From contig NZ_AP025472.1 in NCBI RefSeq assembly GCF_024347395.1, positions 186,001-250,000 on the forward strand: 64,000 nucleotides of DNA, in the 5' to 3' direction. The number at the start of each line of letters is the position of its first letter. Position 1 is the first letter of the stretch. This stretch comes from Vibrio cortegadensis (GTDB lineage: Bacteria > Pseudomonadota > Gammaproteobacteria > Enterobacterales > Vibrionaceae). Below are positions 16,892-24,611 of the stretch, in pieces. The notes beneath the pieces were generated by a model. The model made no database searches, was not told the DNA's origin, and was given only the letters and a program-made list of their open reading frames with translations. A program made the position numbers and the translations under genes.

Positions 16892-17943
16892 AAAGAATTG
16901 ATTTGTTAGACTATTTAAGGTTTTTTGCTATTTTGATTGTTGTTTTATATCACTATAGTTTTAATGGTGTCGTTAATGGAAAAGTAACATCTGTAATTAT
17001 TAATCCGTCTTTAACTGCATATACTCAGTATGGGTATTTGGGCGTGGAGTTGTTTTTTTTGATTAGTGGCTTTGTTATTTTTTATTCTGTAAAAAATAAA
17101 ACTGCCGATAATTTTATTGTTTCGAGAGTTTTAAGAATATATCCTTCTTATTGGTGCGCTATTATTTTTACTTCATTGATTACTCTCATTGCCGGGGCCG
17201 AGGGGGGGGTGACTTTTACTCAGTTTCTATTAAATTTCACTATGACTCAGACCCTTTGGGGTTATTCTCATGTTGATGGCGTTTATTGGACTCTCCTAGT
17301 TGAAATGAAATTCTATTTTTTTATATTTTGTTTTTTATTTTTTGGATTAAAGAAGTATTTGATAAATTTTACTCTATTATGGCCTTTATTGATGGGGGGG
17401 CTTGTTTTAATCAAAATTGAAAGTGTTCCAATGATGAGTTCATACTACAGTTTTTTTTCTGCAGGTATGTTATTTTCTTTGTTAAAAGAAAGAAAAACTC
17501 TTCCAGTACTTTTCTCATTAGTAATAGCATATGTACTGTGTCTTTATACCTCTATCGGTGATTCTGAATACCTGACAATTTCAAAAGGTTATTATCACTC
17601 AAAATATATTATCGGAGGTGTGGTTTCACTTTTTTTTGTTATTTTTATCTTTTTGATTACAAATAAAGCGGAAAAAATAAAGCTTCCCTTATCGGCGATT
17701 TTAGGGTCTCTTACTTATCCTATTTACTTAATTCATGCTCACTTTGGATATACGATGATAAATGTTTTTGGAAACCAAGAAAATATATTTTCATTGTGTC
17801 TTTTAGTGTTTTGTCTTGTTTGTTTTATATCTTATATCATTCATAATATTTGTGATGTTAAATGTTTTCTATTTTTTAAGAGATTGTTTACTATTACTTT
17901 AGGGAGAGCTGTAAATACCTTGCAAAAAATTATGGTTCAATAA
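16888..17943 (+). CDS. Acyltransferase 3 family (OafA-like) O-acyltransferase
   Basis: 351 residues. Integral membrane acyltransferase expected to add acetyl (or another acyl) to the polysaccharide. Seen: KRIDLLDYLRFFAILIVVLYHYSF at the N-terminus with the conserved R and catalytic-type His, YGYLGVELFFLISGFVIFYS (typical GVxLFFxISGF), RVLRIYPSYWCAI (R-x10-R motif region), VYWTLLVEMKFYFF, and about ten membrane segments. No extra SGNH domain. The gene contains G8 (17202-17209) and G7 (17394-17400) runs, unusual in so AT-rich a gene, which could make it phase variable; both are in frame here. It is the last gene before the IS cluster. Confidence 0.88.
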   Translation: MKRIDLLDYLRFFAILIVVLYHYSFNGVVNGKVTSVIINPSLTAYTQYGYLGVELFFLISGFVIFYSVKNKTADNFIVSRVLRIYPSYWCAIIFTSLITLIAGAEGGVTFTQFLLNFTMTQTLWGYSHVDGVYWTLLVEMKFYFFIFCFLFFGLKKYLINFTLLWPLLMGGLVLIKIESVPMMSSYYSFFSAGMLFSLLKERKTLPVLFSLVIAYVLCLYTSIGDSEYLTISKGYYHSKYIIGGVVSLFFVIFIFLITNKAEKIKLPLSAILGSLTYPIYLIHAHFGYTMINVFGNQENIFSLCLLVFCLVCFISYIIHNICDVKCFLFFKRLFTITLGRAVNTLQKIMVQ

Positions 17944-18034
17944 TGGCTAGAAGTGTCAGAAATTTAATTATTTTTGAAAATTTATTGTTCTTATATAACT
18001 AATATTTTATTAGCTGCTCAAAGCACTGCCTAGG

Positions 18035-18913
18035 CAGGGGAAATTCATGAACATACCCATGTTTAAAGGGTTTAAGGGATGGTGGGCTCTCAATTGTTGA
18101 ACGTCACTAGTTAACGTTATCACATAATAATCAATTTTCAGAAGATCGATTTGTAGATCATTTTCAGTGTATTTCTAATACCTCCATAGACAAATTGGAG
18201 GACCAACGATGAGTAACCAGCACCATTTATGCATTTTGATGTCATTCTAGATACCGACAACAAGGCAAAGTCGAGTACAAGTTAACTGATATCATTTCGT
18301 TAACAATTTGTGCTGTGCTTTCTGGTCAAGATGATTAGAAAGCGATTAGCTTATACGGTGAGGATCGATTGGATTTCTTGAAGAGACTTGGCGATTTTAG
18401 TCATGGTGTACCTTCCACATCGATAATAGCCAGAGCGATGGGAATGATTAAAGCCACTCGCCTACAAAAATGCTTTATGAATGGATGAAAGATTGCTGTG
18501 AGCTAACTAAAGGTGAAGTCATTGCCATTGATGGTAAAACCGTTAGAGGCTCATATGATGACTCTCGTGGCTTAGGCGCAATTCACATGGTGAACACTTT
18601 TGCGACTGAAAATGGTGTTAGTCTCGGACAACATAAAGTTTACGAAAAAAGCAACGAGATTACCGCCATTCCAGAGTTGCTCGAACTCCTTGATATATCA
18701 GGGTGTTTGGTCACTATTGATGCAATGGGATGTCAAAAAAAAATTGCTCAAAAAGTGTTAAACAAAAACGCTGATTACTTATTGGCGGTGAAAGGAAATC
18801 AAGGTCGTTTAGAACAAGCCTTCAATAATTATTTCGACATGAGCATGCTACAAAACCACGATAGTGATTCTTACAGCACACAAGAAAAATCACGTGGAAG
18901 ACAAGAAGCGAGG
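18035..18913 (+). mobile_element. Degraded ISAs1/IS1358-type element, copy 1, truncated on the right
   Basis: The left end at 18035 (CAGGGGAAATTCATGAAC) resembles the left ends of copies 2 and 3, and the body aligns with copy 3 until 18913, where copy 2 begins. It has many substitutions and is the oldest layer. The 90 bp before it (17944-18034), after the acyltransferase stop, holds no gene. Confidence 0.85.
18209..18913 (+). pseudogene. ISAs1-family transposase pseudogene, copy 1
   Basis: Starts at ATG 18209 like the intact copy (19520). A base is missing in the codons after MSNQH (CAGCACCATT where copies 2 and 3 read CAGCACCCATT), a TAG replaces a Trp codon at about 18337, and further indels follow. 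The part from about 18470 still reads WMKDCCELTKGEVIAIDGK onwards, with the first catalytic Asp, and the LVTIDAMGCQKK Asp, up to SRGRQEAR. The C-terminal third, with the catalytic Glu, is absent because copy 2 interrupts. Not functional. Confidence 0.88.
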
Positions 18914-19324
18914 CAGGGAAGATTCATGAACATGCCCATGCTTAAAGGGGTTGTGACGTGGTGAGTTCTCAATTTTTGAAGTTCACTAGTTAGCGTTATC
19001 ACATAACAATCAATTGTCCGATGATCGATTTGTAGATCATTTTCAGTGTTTTCTAATACCTCCATAGACAAATTGGAGGTCCAACGATGAGTAACCAGCA
19101 CCCATTTATGCATTTCGATGTCATTCCAGATTACCGACAACAGGGCAAAGTCGAACACAAGTTAACTGATATCATCCTGTTAACAATTTGTGCTGTGCTT
19201 TCCGGCCAAGATGATTGGAAAGCAATTAGTCTGTACGGTGAAGCTAAGTTGGATTTCTTGAAGCGATTTGGTGATTTTAGACATGGCGTTCCTTCTACTT
19301 CGACGATAGCCCGAGCAATGGGAA
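18914..19324 (+). mobile_element. ISAs1/IS1358-type element, copy 2, left 411 bp only
   Basis: As far as can be read, base-for-base identical to 19347-19757 of copy 3, so the two are recent duplicates 433 bp apart. It is cut at 19324 by another left end. It starts inside copy 1 with CAGGGAAGATTCATGAAC. Confidence 0.9.
19087..19324 (+). pseudogene. ISAs1-family transposase fragment, copy 2
   Basis: Keeps ATG 19087 and the first 79 codons (MSNQHPFMHFDVIPDYRQ to STIARAMG) identical to copy 3, then runs into the next IS left end and ends out of the family at EHAREDS. All three catalytic residues are missing. Confidence 0.9.
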
Positions 19325-19346
19325 CAGGGAAGATTCATGAACATGC
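19325..19346 (+). mobile_element. 22-bp solitary IS left end
   Basis: CAGGGAAGATTCATGAACAT plus GC: the first 22 bp of the element, placed between the end of copy 2 and the start of copy 3, which repeats the same bases from 19347. It is a fourth left end, the footprint of an insertion at or next to an existing end or of an end duplication. Confidence 0.85.
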
Positions 19347-19519
19347 CAGGGAAGATTCATGAACATGCCCATGCTTAAAGGGGTTGTGACGTGGTGAGTT
19401 CTCAATTTTTGAAGTTCACTAGTTAGCGTTATCACATAACAATCAATTGTCCGATGATCGATTTGTAGATCATTTTCAGTGTTTTCTAATACCTCCATAG
19501 ACAAATTGGAGGTCCAACG

Positions 19520-20644
19520 ATGAGTAACCAGCACCCATTTATGCATTTCGATGTCATTCCAGATTACCGACAACAGGGCAAAGTCGAACACAAGTTAACT
19601 GATATCATCCTGTTAACAATTTGTGCTGTGCTTTCCGGCCAAGATGATTGGAAAGCAATTAGTCTGTACGGTGAAGCTAAGTTGGATTTCTTGAAGCGAT
19701 TTGGTGATTTTAGACATGGCGTTCCTTCTACTTCGACGATAGCCCGAGCAATGGGAATGATTAACGCGACTCGTCTACAAAAGTGCTTTATTGAATGGAT
19801 GAAGGATTGCTGTGAGCTTACTGAAGGTGAAGTCATTGCCATTGATGGTAAGACTGTCAGGGGCTCTTATGATGACTCTCGTGGCCTTGGTGCGATTCAT
19901 ATGGTGAATGCTTTTGCGACTGAAAATGGCGTTAGCCTCGGACAACATAAAGTTTACGAGAAATCTAATGAGATCACTGCCATCCCAGAGTTGCTCGACC
20001 TGCTTGATATATCAGGTTGTTTGGTCACTATTGATGCAATGGGGTGTCAAAAGAAAATTGCTCAAAAAATACTAAACAAAAACGCTGATTACCTGTTGGC
20101 AGTGAAAGGAAATCAAGGTCGTTTAGAGCAAGCATTCGATAATTATTTCGATATGAGCATGTTACAAAAACACGATGGTGATTCTTATAGCACACAGGAA
20201 AAATCACGTGGCAGACAAGAAACTAGGTTGGCATTAACCAACACAGATTTAAGCGTTTTAGGTGATTTAGAGTTTGATTGGCCCGAGCTAAAAACGATGG
20301 GTATCGTTGTTTCTGTGAGGCAAGAAGAAGCCGTGGCGAAAGAGTCAGAAATCACGGTGAGATACTACATTAGCTCGAAGCATTTAAATGCTAAAGAATT
20401 GTTAAATGCAACGCGTTCACATTGGTTAGTCGAGTCGATGCATTGGTCCCTCGATACGTCATTTGGTGAAGATGCTTGCCGAAAACGAGCGGAAGAAAGT
20501 GCAGAGAACTTTGCAAGGATCAGACAGATGTGTTTAAACATGCTGAAGAGTGAAACGACTTTGAAAGCGAGCATTAAACACAAAAGAGCGATGTGTGCGA
20601 TGGATTCTGAGTACCTTTTAAAGGTTCTGGCGAGCCTTTATTGA
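19520..20644 (+). CDS. ISAs1-family transposase, intact
   Basis: 374 residues, the family's normal length. Seen: N-terminal DDE-associated domain (HFDVIPDYRQQGKVEHKLTDIILLTICAVLSGQDDW), the first Asp in VIAIDGKTVRGSYD (about residue 116), the second Asp in LVTIDAMGCQKKIA (about 182), and the Glu within HWLVESMHWSLDTSFGEDACR (about 310). Shine-Dalgarno GGAGG precedes ATG 19520. No frameshifts, so the enzyme may be active and could move the degraded copies that keep both ends. Inserted between the acyltransferase and glycosyltransferase genes without visibly breaking either. Confidence 0.92.
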   Translation: MSNQHPFMHFDVIPDYRQQGKVEHKLTDIILLTICAVLSGQDDWKAISLYGEAKLDFLKRFGDFRHGVPSTSTIARAMGMINATRLQKCFIEWMKDCCELTEGEVIAIDGKTVRGSYDDSRGLGAIHMVNAFATENGVSLGQHKVYEKSNEITAIPELLDLLDISGCLVTIDAMGCQKKIAQKILNKNADYLLAVKGNQGRLEQAFDNYFDMSMLQKHDGDSYSTQEKSRGRQETRLALTNTDLSVLGDLEFDWPELKTMGIVVSVRQEEAVAKESEITVRYYISSKHLNAKELLNATRSHWLVESMHWSLDTSFGEDACRKRAEESAENFARIRQMCLNMLKSETTLKASIKHKRAMCAMDSEYLLKVLASLY

Positions 20645-20713
20645 CGGGGGAGTTCATGATTTTTCCGTGTTCTTTCGAGCCTTTATTGACGGGGCGTTCA
20701 TGATTTTTCCGTG
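20631..20713 (+). repeat. Tandem duplication of the IS right end
   Basis: Two copies, 20631-20669 and 20676-20713, each running CGAGCCTTTATTGACGGGG, then GTTCATGATTTTTCCGTG, separated by TTCTTT. The unit includes the last transposase codons and stop, so the second copy is a remnant of another right end. Confidence 0.9.
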
Positions 20714-20757
20714 TGTGTATCTTCCTTATTAAAAATATTAATTAAAATTGGAATACG

Positions 20758-21768
20758 ATGTTGAAAATTGCATATATAACTGAAAAAAAATTAGATAGTC
20801 TAGACGTGTCTGGTGGGACCCTTAAAGATAGTCGCTTGCTAACGATTTTGCGAGCGATTGGGGATGTGTCTATTTTTTACAACGATATTTCAACCCCTAA
20901 AAAATATTCTTATATTCTCAATGCATCATTAACTAATGATGCGCTGTATTCTGAGATTGACGAATCGAATTTTGATATAGTTGTTGTTAGTGCAATGATG
21001 AATAGTTCATTTTTGTTAGGCTATATGAAAATCAAGACCGCGAAAATTATTTATCTTGCTGACTCTGTGTTTCATGAAGATCAACAATTTATTTCGGTAA
21101 AGACAAGCTTATTAATAAAATATCTCAAACGAAGAGAGAAAAAGTTGTTGCAAAATGAATTTTGTGCATATTTGGGAGGGGATGAAGTTGCGTCATTACC
21201 TACTAACCTACAAGCATCGGCTTTACAGTTTCCATTTTCAATAGAGCAAAATGATTTCTTGTTTAACAAGGATGGGCACTTTATTGTTGTCGGTAAGTAT
21301 GATTATAAACCAAATTTAGAAATGCTTTTGAATATAAACCGCTTAGCGCCAAGAATAAATGGTGAAATTCATGTTTATGGGCAGAGTATTCCAAAACTTC
21401 TCTTTGCTCCTAACGTTGTCGTAAAGGGTTTTGCGCCGTCTTTAGTTGATGTATATCGTGGTGCTAAAGCTTTACTTTATGCTGTTGATTATGGAATTGG
21501 TATTAAAAATAAGGTTATCGAAGCAATGTCTTTTGGTGTGCCTACGATTGGTTATAAAGAAGCTTTTACAAATATAGCGTTAACTCACAAGGAAACATGT
21601 GTTGTGATTACTTCAGAAGAAGGGCTCGTTGATGGAATAAATAATGTTGATTTTTCTTCTTTAGCTAAAAAGTTACATCAATTATGCATGCGTGAGTTTT
21701 CCCAAGAGGAAATTGTAAAAAAAGTAGAAACTGAACTTAAGCGAGTAATTAAACATAATGGAAAGTAA
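20758..21768 (+). CDS. Glycosyltransferase, group 1 (GT4-like)
   Basis: 336 residues, cytosolic. Seen: an N-terminal half with LKIAYITEKKLDSLDVSGGTLKDSRLL, and a C-terminal donor-binding half with HFIVVGKYDYKPNLEMLL (about residue 175), NVVVKGFAPSLVDVYRGAKALLYAVDYGIGIKNKVIEAMSFGVPTIGY, i.e. the G-I-x-x-K-x-x-E-A-x-x-x-G-x-P signature of retaining group 1 transferases. First gene after the IS cluster, 45 bp past it; since any polar effect of the IS would fall here, a local promoter in the AT-rich 20714-20757 is possible. Donor and acceptor unknown. Confidence 0.83.
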   Translation: MLKIAYITEKKLDSLDVSGGTLKDSRLLTILRAIGDVSIFYNDISTPKKYSYILNASLTNDALYSEIDESNFDIVVVSAMMNSSFLLGYMKIKTAKIIYLADSVFHEDQQFISVKTSLLIKYLKRREKKLLQNEFCAYLGGDEVASLPTNLQASALQFPFSIEQNDFLFNKDGHFIVVGKYDYKPNLEMLLNINRLAPRINGEIHVYGQSIPKLLFAPNVVVKGFAPSLVDVYRGAKALLYAVDYGIGIKNKVIEAMSFGVPTIGYKEAFTNIALTHKETCVVITSEEGLVDGINNVDFSSLAKKLHQLCMREFSQEEIVKKVETELKRVIKHNGK

Positions 21769-22858
21769 GAAAATTATAATTTTAGGGGGAGCTCGGGATT
21801 ACCATGTTGTTGATTGGTATAAAGCGATAAAAGGAATTGCACCTGACCGAGAAATTATATTGGTAACTGATACTTATGAGAGTGAAGGGCTGAAAAATGT
21901 CGCGGATGATGAGGTCGTCACCGAAAGTTTATTTGTCATAGATCGTCTCCTCTTTGTTAAGCAATCTAAATTATCTAATATTTGGAGGAATTTATTAAAA
22001 CTATCACTATTACCACTTCAATCATACAAGCTAAGAAAATTTCATAAAAAGCATGATGGCAATGTCATTTATCATGCTATGCCGATGTATTATATGATGC
22101 TGTGTTGGTTTTCTGGTTATAGTTTTATTGGTACACCTCAAGGTAGTGAAATTTTAGTTCGGCCTAATCGATCAATGTTATATAAATTTATGGCTAAGCT
22201 GATTCTAAGGTCTGCCTCGACTGTGACTGTTGATTCGGAAAGTATGAGGAAAGGGATCCAAAAGATAAGCCAAGCGGATGCAAAGGTTATTCAAAATGGA
22301 ATCGATTTAGATTTAATCGATTCGTATAACAAAGTACAAAAGAACACGAAGAGAGATAAAGTTGTTTCTTTAAGAGCCATGACTTCACTTTATAATATAT
22401 CTACGATTTTGAAGCAGCGCAACCAAGTCGAGAGTAGCTCGGTATTGCAGTTTATTTATCCATTTTTTGATGATGCTTATCTTAATAATGTAAAGACTCT
22501 TTTACAAGAGGGTGACCAAATGATTGGTCGTTTAGATAAGCCTGCTATGTATCAGTTACTTTCTGAATCATTTGCCATTATTTCTATACCTTCAAGTGAT
22601 TCCTCACCTCGCAGTGTATATGAAGCAATATTTTTAGGTTGTGCAGTCATAACCGTATATAATCAATGGTTGGATGTGTTACCTGTTTGTATGAAAAGTA
22701 GGGTTGTAGTTATTGATCCTGAATCAGAAAACTGGTTCGATAACGCTATTAAAAATGCGCAAGAGATAACGCAAAAAAGTTACTTACCTTCGGATGAAGC
22801 AATTAATATGTTTGATGAAAATGTTAGTCTTAGGCGTGTTGTTGATGAATTATATTAA
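21758..22858 (+). CDS. Glycosyltransferase, group 1 (GT4-like)
   Basis: 366 residues; the start overlaps the previous gene by 11 bp. Seen: KIIILGGARDYHVVDWYKAI at the N-terminus, YSFIGTPQGSEILVRPNRS (about residues 125-145), ASTVTVDSESMRKGI, AKVIQNGIDLDLID (about 175-188), and the C-terminal signature region FAIISIPSSDSSPRSVYEAIFLGCAVITVYNQW with the E-A-x-x-x-G-C pattern. Likely adds one sugar of the repeat unit at the cytosolic face. Specificity cannot be read from sequence. The two genes are probably translationally coupled. Confidence 0.83.
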   Translation: MESKKIIILGGARDYHVVDWYKAIKGIAPDREIILVTDTYESEGLKNVADDEVVTESLFVIDRLLFVKQSKLSNIWRNLLKLSLLPLQSYKLRKFHKKHDGNVIYHAMPMYYMMLCWFSGYSFIGTPQGSEILVRPNRSMLYKFMAKLILRSASTVTVDSESMRKGIQKISQADAKVIQNGIDLDLIDSYNKVQKNTKRDKVVSLRAMTSLYNISTILKQRNQVESSSVLQFIYPFFDDAYLNNVKTLLQEGDQMIGRLDKPAMYQLLSESFAIISIPSSDSSPRSVYEAIFLGCAVITVYNQWLDVLPVCMKSRVVVIDPESENWFDNAIKNAQEITQKSYLPSDEAINMFDENVSLRRVVDELY

Positions 22859-22872
22859 GGAAAGGTTTCTAG

Positions 22873-24006
22873 ATGAATGATGTAACATGCTGCACTAATT
22901 GTGTGATGGATACCACTGATAGCAAAATTATTTTTGATGAAAAAGGTGTTTGTGACCACTGTAATATCTATTTTGAAGAGATCTTACCAAAGTGGAACCC
23001 TGAAGGGTTAGATGACGAAAAATTATTAAAGCTAGCTGATAAAATTAAACAAGAAGGTAGTGGGCAGGATTTTGATTGTTTAATGGGAATGAGTGGTGGG
23101 GTTGACAGTTCCTACCTTCTATATTTAGCTGTAGAAAAAATGGGCCTTCGTCCTCTAGTTTTTCACGTTGATGCTGGTTGGAATTCTCAAGAAGCTGTAA
23201 ACAATATTCAACGAATGGTAGACGGCTTAGGTTTAGACCTTTATACCGAAGTTATTAACTGGGAAGAAATGAAGGATTTACAACTTTCATTTTTTAAATC
23301 CGGAGTATCACATATAGACACTCCTCAAGATCATGCCTTTTTCGCGACAATGTATAAATTTGCGTCAAAGCATGGGATTAAAAATATTCTTACTGGTGGT
23401 AACTATTCAACGGAATGTACAAGAAATCCACTTGAGTGGATGTATTACCAATCCGATGCTAGGCAACTGAAGGATATACATAATAGGTTTGGTCAGAGAC
23501 AACTCAAAACATACCCGGTAACCAATATTCTATGGCATAAGATATACTTACCCTACATAAAAGGTATTAAGCTGACTAGGCCTCTAGATTATATGAGATA
23601 TGATAAAGAAGAGGCCACTAAATTATTAGAAGAGAAATTTGGCTATCAGCGCTATCCTCAAAAACATTTTGAATCACGTTTTACTCGTTTTTACGAGGGC
23701 TATTGGCTTCCACAAAAATTTGGTTTTGATACTCGAAAAGTCCAATTTTCAAGCTTAATTTTGACAGGGCAAATGACGAGAGAATGTGCTTTGGAGGGGC
23801 TTAAAAGTCCAGCGATGACTGATGAGCAAATACGTCAAGAATTTGAATATATAGCTAATAAATTAGGTGTTTCAGTAAAAGAGTTACAGAGTTACTTCGA
23901 CGCACCAAATAAGACTTACAAAGACTATAAATCAATGCAGGGTATTTATGATATTGGAGCCAAGGTGCTTAAAGGGTTGGGGATTGAAAAAGGTGGTAAA
24001 CGTTGA
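22873..24006 (+). CDS. N-acetyl sugar amidotransferase (WbpG/PseA/LfnA family)
   Basis: 377 residues. Members such as P. aeruginosa WbpG and LfnA/WbuX turn an acetamido group of an amino sugar into acetamidino, taking ammonia from a HisH/HisF-like glutaminase pair and activating the amide with ATP. Seen: two CxxC pairs at C7/C10 and C27/C30 (likely zinc), the PP-loop ATP site SGGVDSS at residues 74-80, GLRPLVFHVDAGWNSQEAV, and TGGNYSTECTRNPLEWMYYQSD (about 175-196), all typical of the family. Strong Shine-Dalgarno AAGGAAAGG. It overlaps hisH by 4 bp. The natural substrate here is uncertain: no gene set for 2,3-diamino uronic acids or FucNAc is in the window. Confidence 0.9.
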   Translation: MNDVTCCTNCVMDTTDSKIIFDEKGVCDHCNIYFEEILPKWNPEGLDDEKLLKLADKIKQEGSGQDFDCLMGMSGGVDSSYLLYLAVEKMGLRPLVFHVDAGWNSQEAVNNIQRMVDGLGLDLYTEVINWEEMKDLQLSFFKSGVSHIDTPQDHAFFATMYKFASKHGIKNILTGGNYSTECTRNPLEWMYYQSDARQLKDIHNRFGQRQLKTYPVTNILWHKIYLPYIKGIKLTRPLDYMRYDKEEATKLLEEKFGYQRYPQKHFESRFTRFYEGYWLPQKFGFDTRKVQFSSLILTGQMTRECALEGLKSPAMTDEQIRQEFEYIANKLGVSVKELQSYFDAPNKTYKDYKSMQGIYDIGAKVLKGLGIEKGGKR

Positions 24007-24611
24007 TAGCAATCGTTGATTATGGTTTAGGTAATATTCGAGCGTTCGGCAATATTTATAATAGACTCAATATCCCTTTTGTCTATGCGTCAACAACTGA
24101 TGCCTTAAAAAGTGCTTCAGGGATTATTTTACCTGGTGTTGGGTCTTTTGATTATGCTATGCAAAAGCTTGATGAATCAGGGCTTCGAGATACTCTAGAT
24201 GACCTCGTTCTGAACAAGAAAGTTCCGATTATTGGCATTTGTGTCGGAATGCAAATGATGGCGAAGAGAAGTGATGAGGGTAGTGCCGATGGTCTTGCTT
24301 GGCTCGATACTACGGTCAAAAAATTTGCGCTGAAGGAAAATTATCCCCTACCGCACATGGGGTGGAATCAATTATCTTTACTTGACAATCCGATATTTAA
24401 AGACTTAGAAGAAAACCCTGAATTCTATTTTTTACACTCTTATCATTTTGGCTCTGACTATAAGCATGTGATCGCTACTGCAGAGTATGTTAATTCAATT
24501 GGGTGTATTATAAATAAAGGTAATATTTTTGGCATCCAATGCCATCCGGAAAAAAGCCACCAAGCAGGGATTACAATCCTAAAAAACTTTGCCGAGGTAG
24601 CAAATGCTTAA
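24003..24611 (+). CDS. hisH: HisH-type glutaminase subunit dedicated to sugar amidination
   Basis: 202 residues, starting at TTG 24003, which overlaps the amidotransferase stop (TTGA) and has AAAGGTGG before it. Releases ammonia from glutamine. Seen: IVDYGLGNIRAF (4-15), LPGVGSFDYAM (43-53) and the intact class I glutaminase triad Cys80 (GICVGMQMM), His181 and Glu183 (IQCHPEKSH). By context (amidotransferase before, hisF-like after, no other his genes) it is the second-copy HisH used with WbpG-type enzymes, not the histidine-pathway protein. Confidence 0.9.
   Translation: MIAIVDYGLGNIRAFGNIYNRLNIPFVYASTTDALKSASGIILPGVGSFDYAMQKLDESGLRDTLDDLVLNKKVPIIGICVGMQMMAKRSDEGSADGLAWLDTTVKKFALKENYPLPHMGWNQLSLLDNPIFKDLEENPEFYFLHSYHFGSDYKHVIATAEYVNSIGCIINKGNIFGIQCHPEKSHQAGITILKNFAEVANA

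Larger units (their letters stand above)
19347..20713 (+). mobile_element. Complete ISAs1/IS1358-type element, copy 3
   Basis: Left terminal repeat CAGGGAAGATTCATGAAC at 19347. A matching inverted right end reads GTTCATGATTTTTCCGTG at 20652-20669 and again at 20696-20713, so the element is 1323 or 1367 bp long. The left and right ends match at about 17 of 23 positions. IS1358 of this family is well known inside Vibrio O-antigen loci (V. cholerae O139/O22, V. anguillarum). Direct target repeats could not be assigned because the left flank is another IS. Confidence 0.88.

Noticed and set aside
18871..19591. Two nearly identical minus-strand frames (95 and 98 codons) in the IS pile
   Set aside because: They are antisense to the repeated IS left ends and transposase starts, so their similarity only mirrors the duplication.
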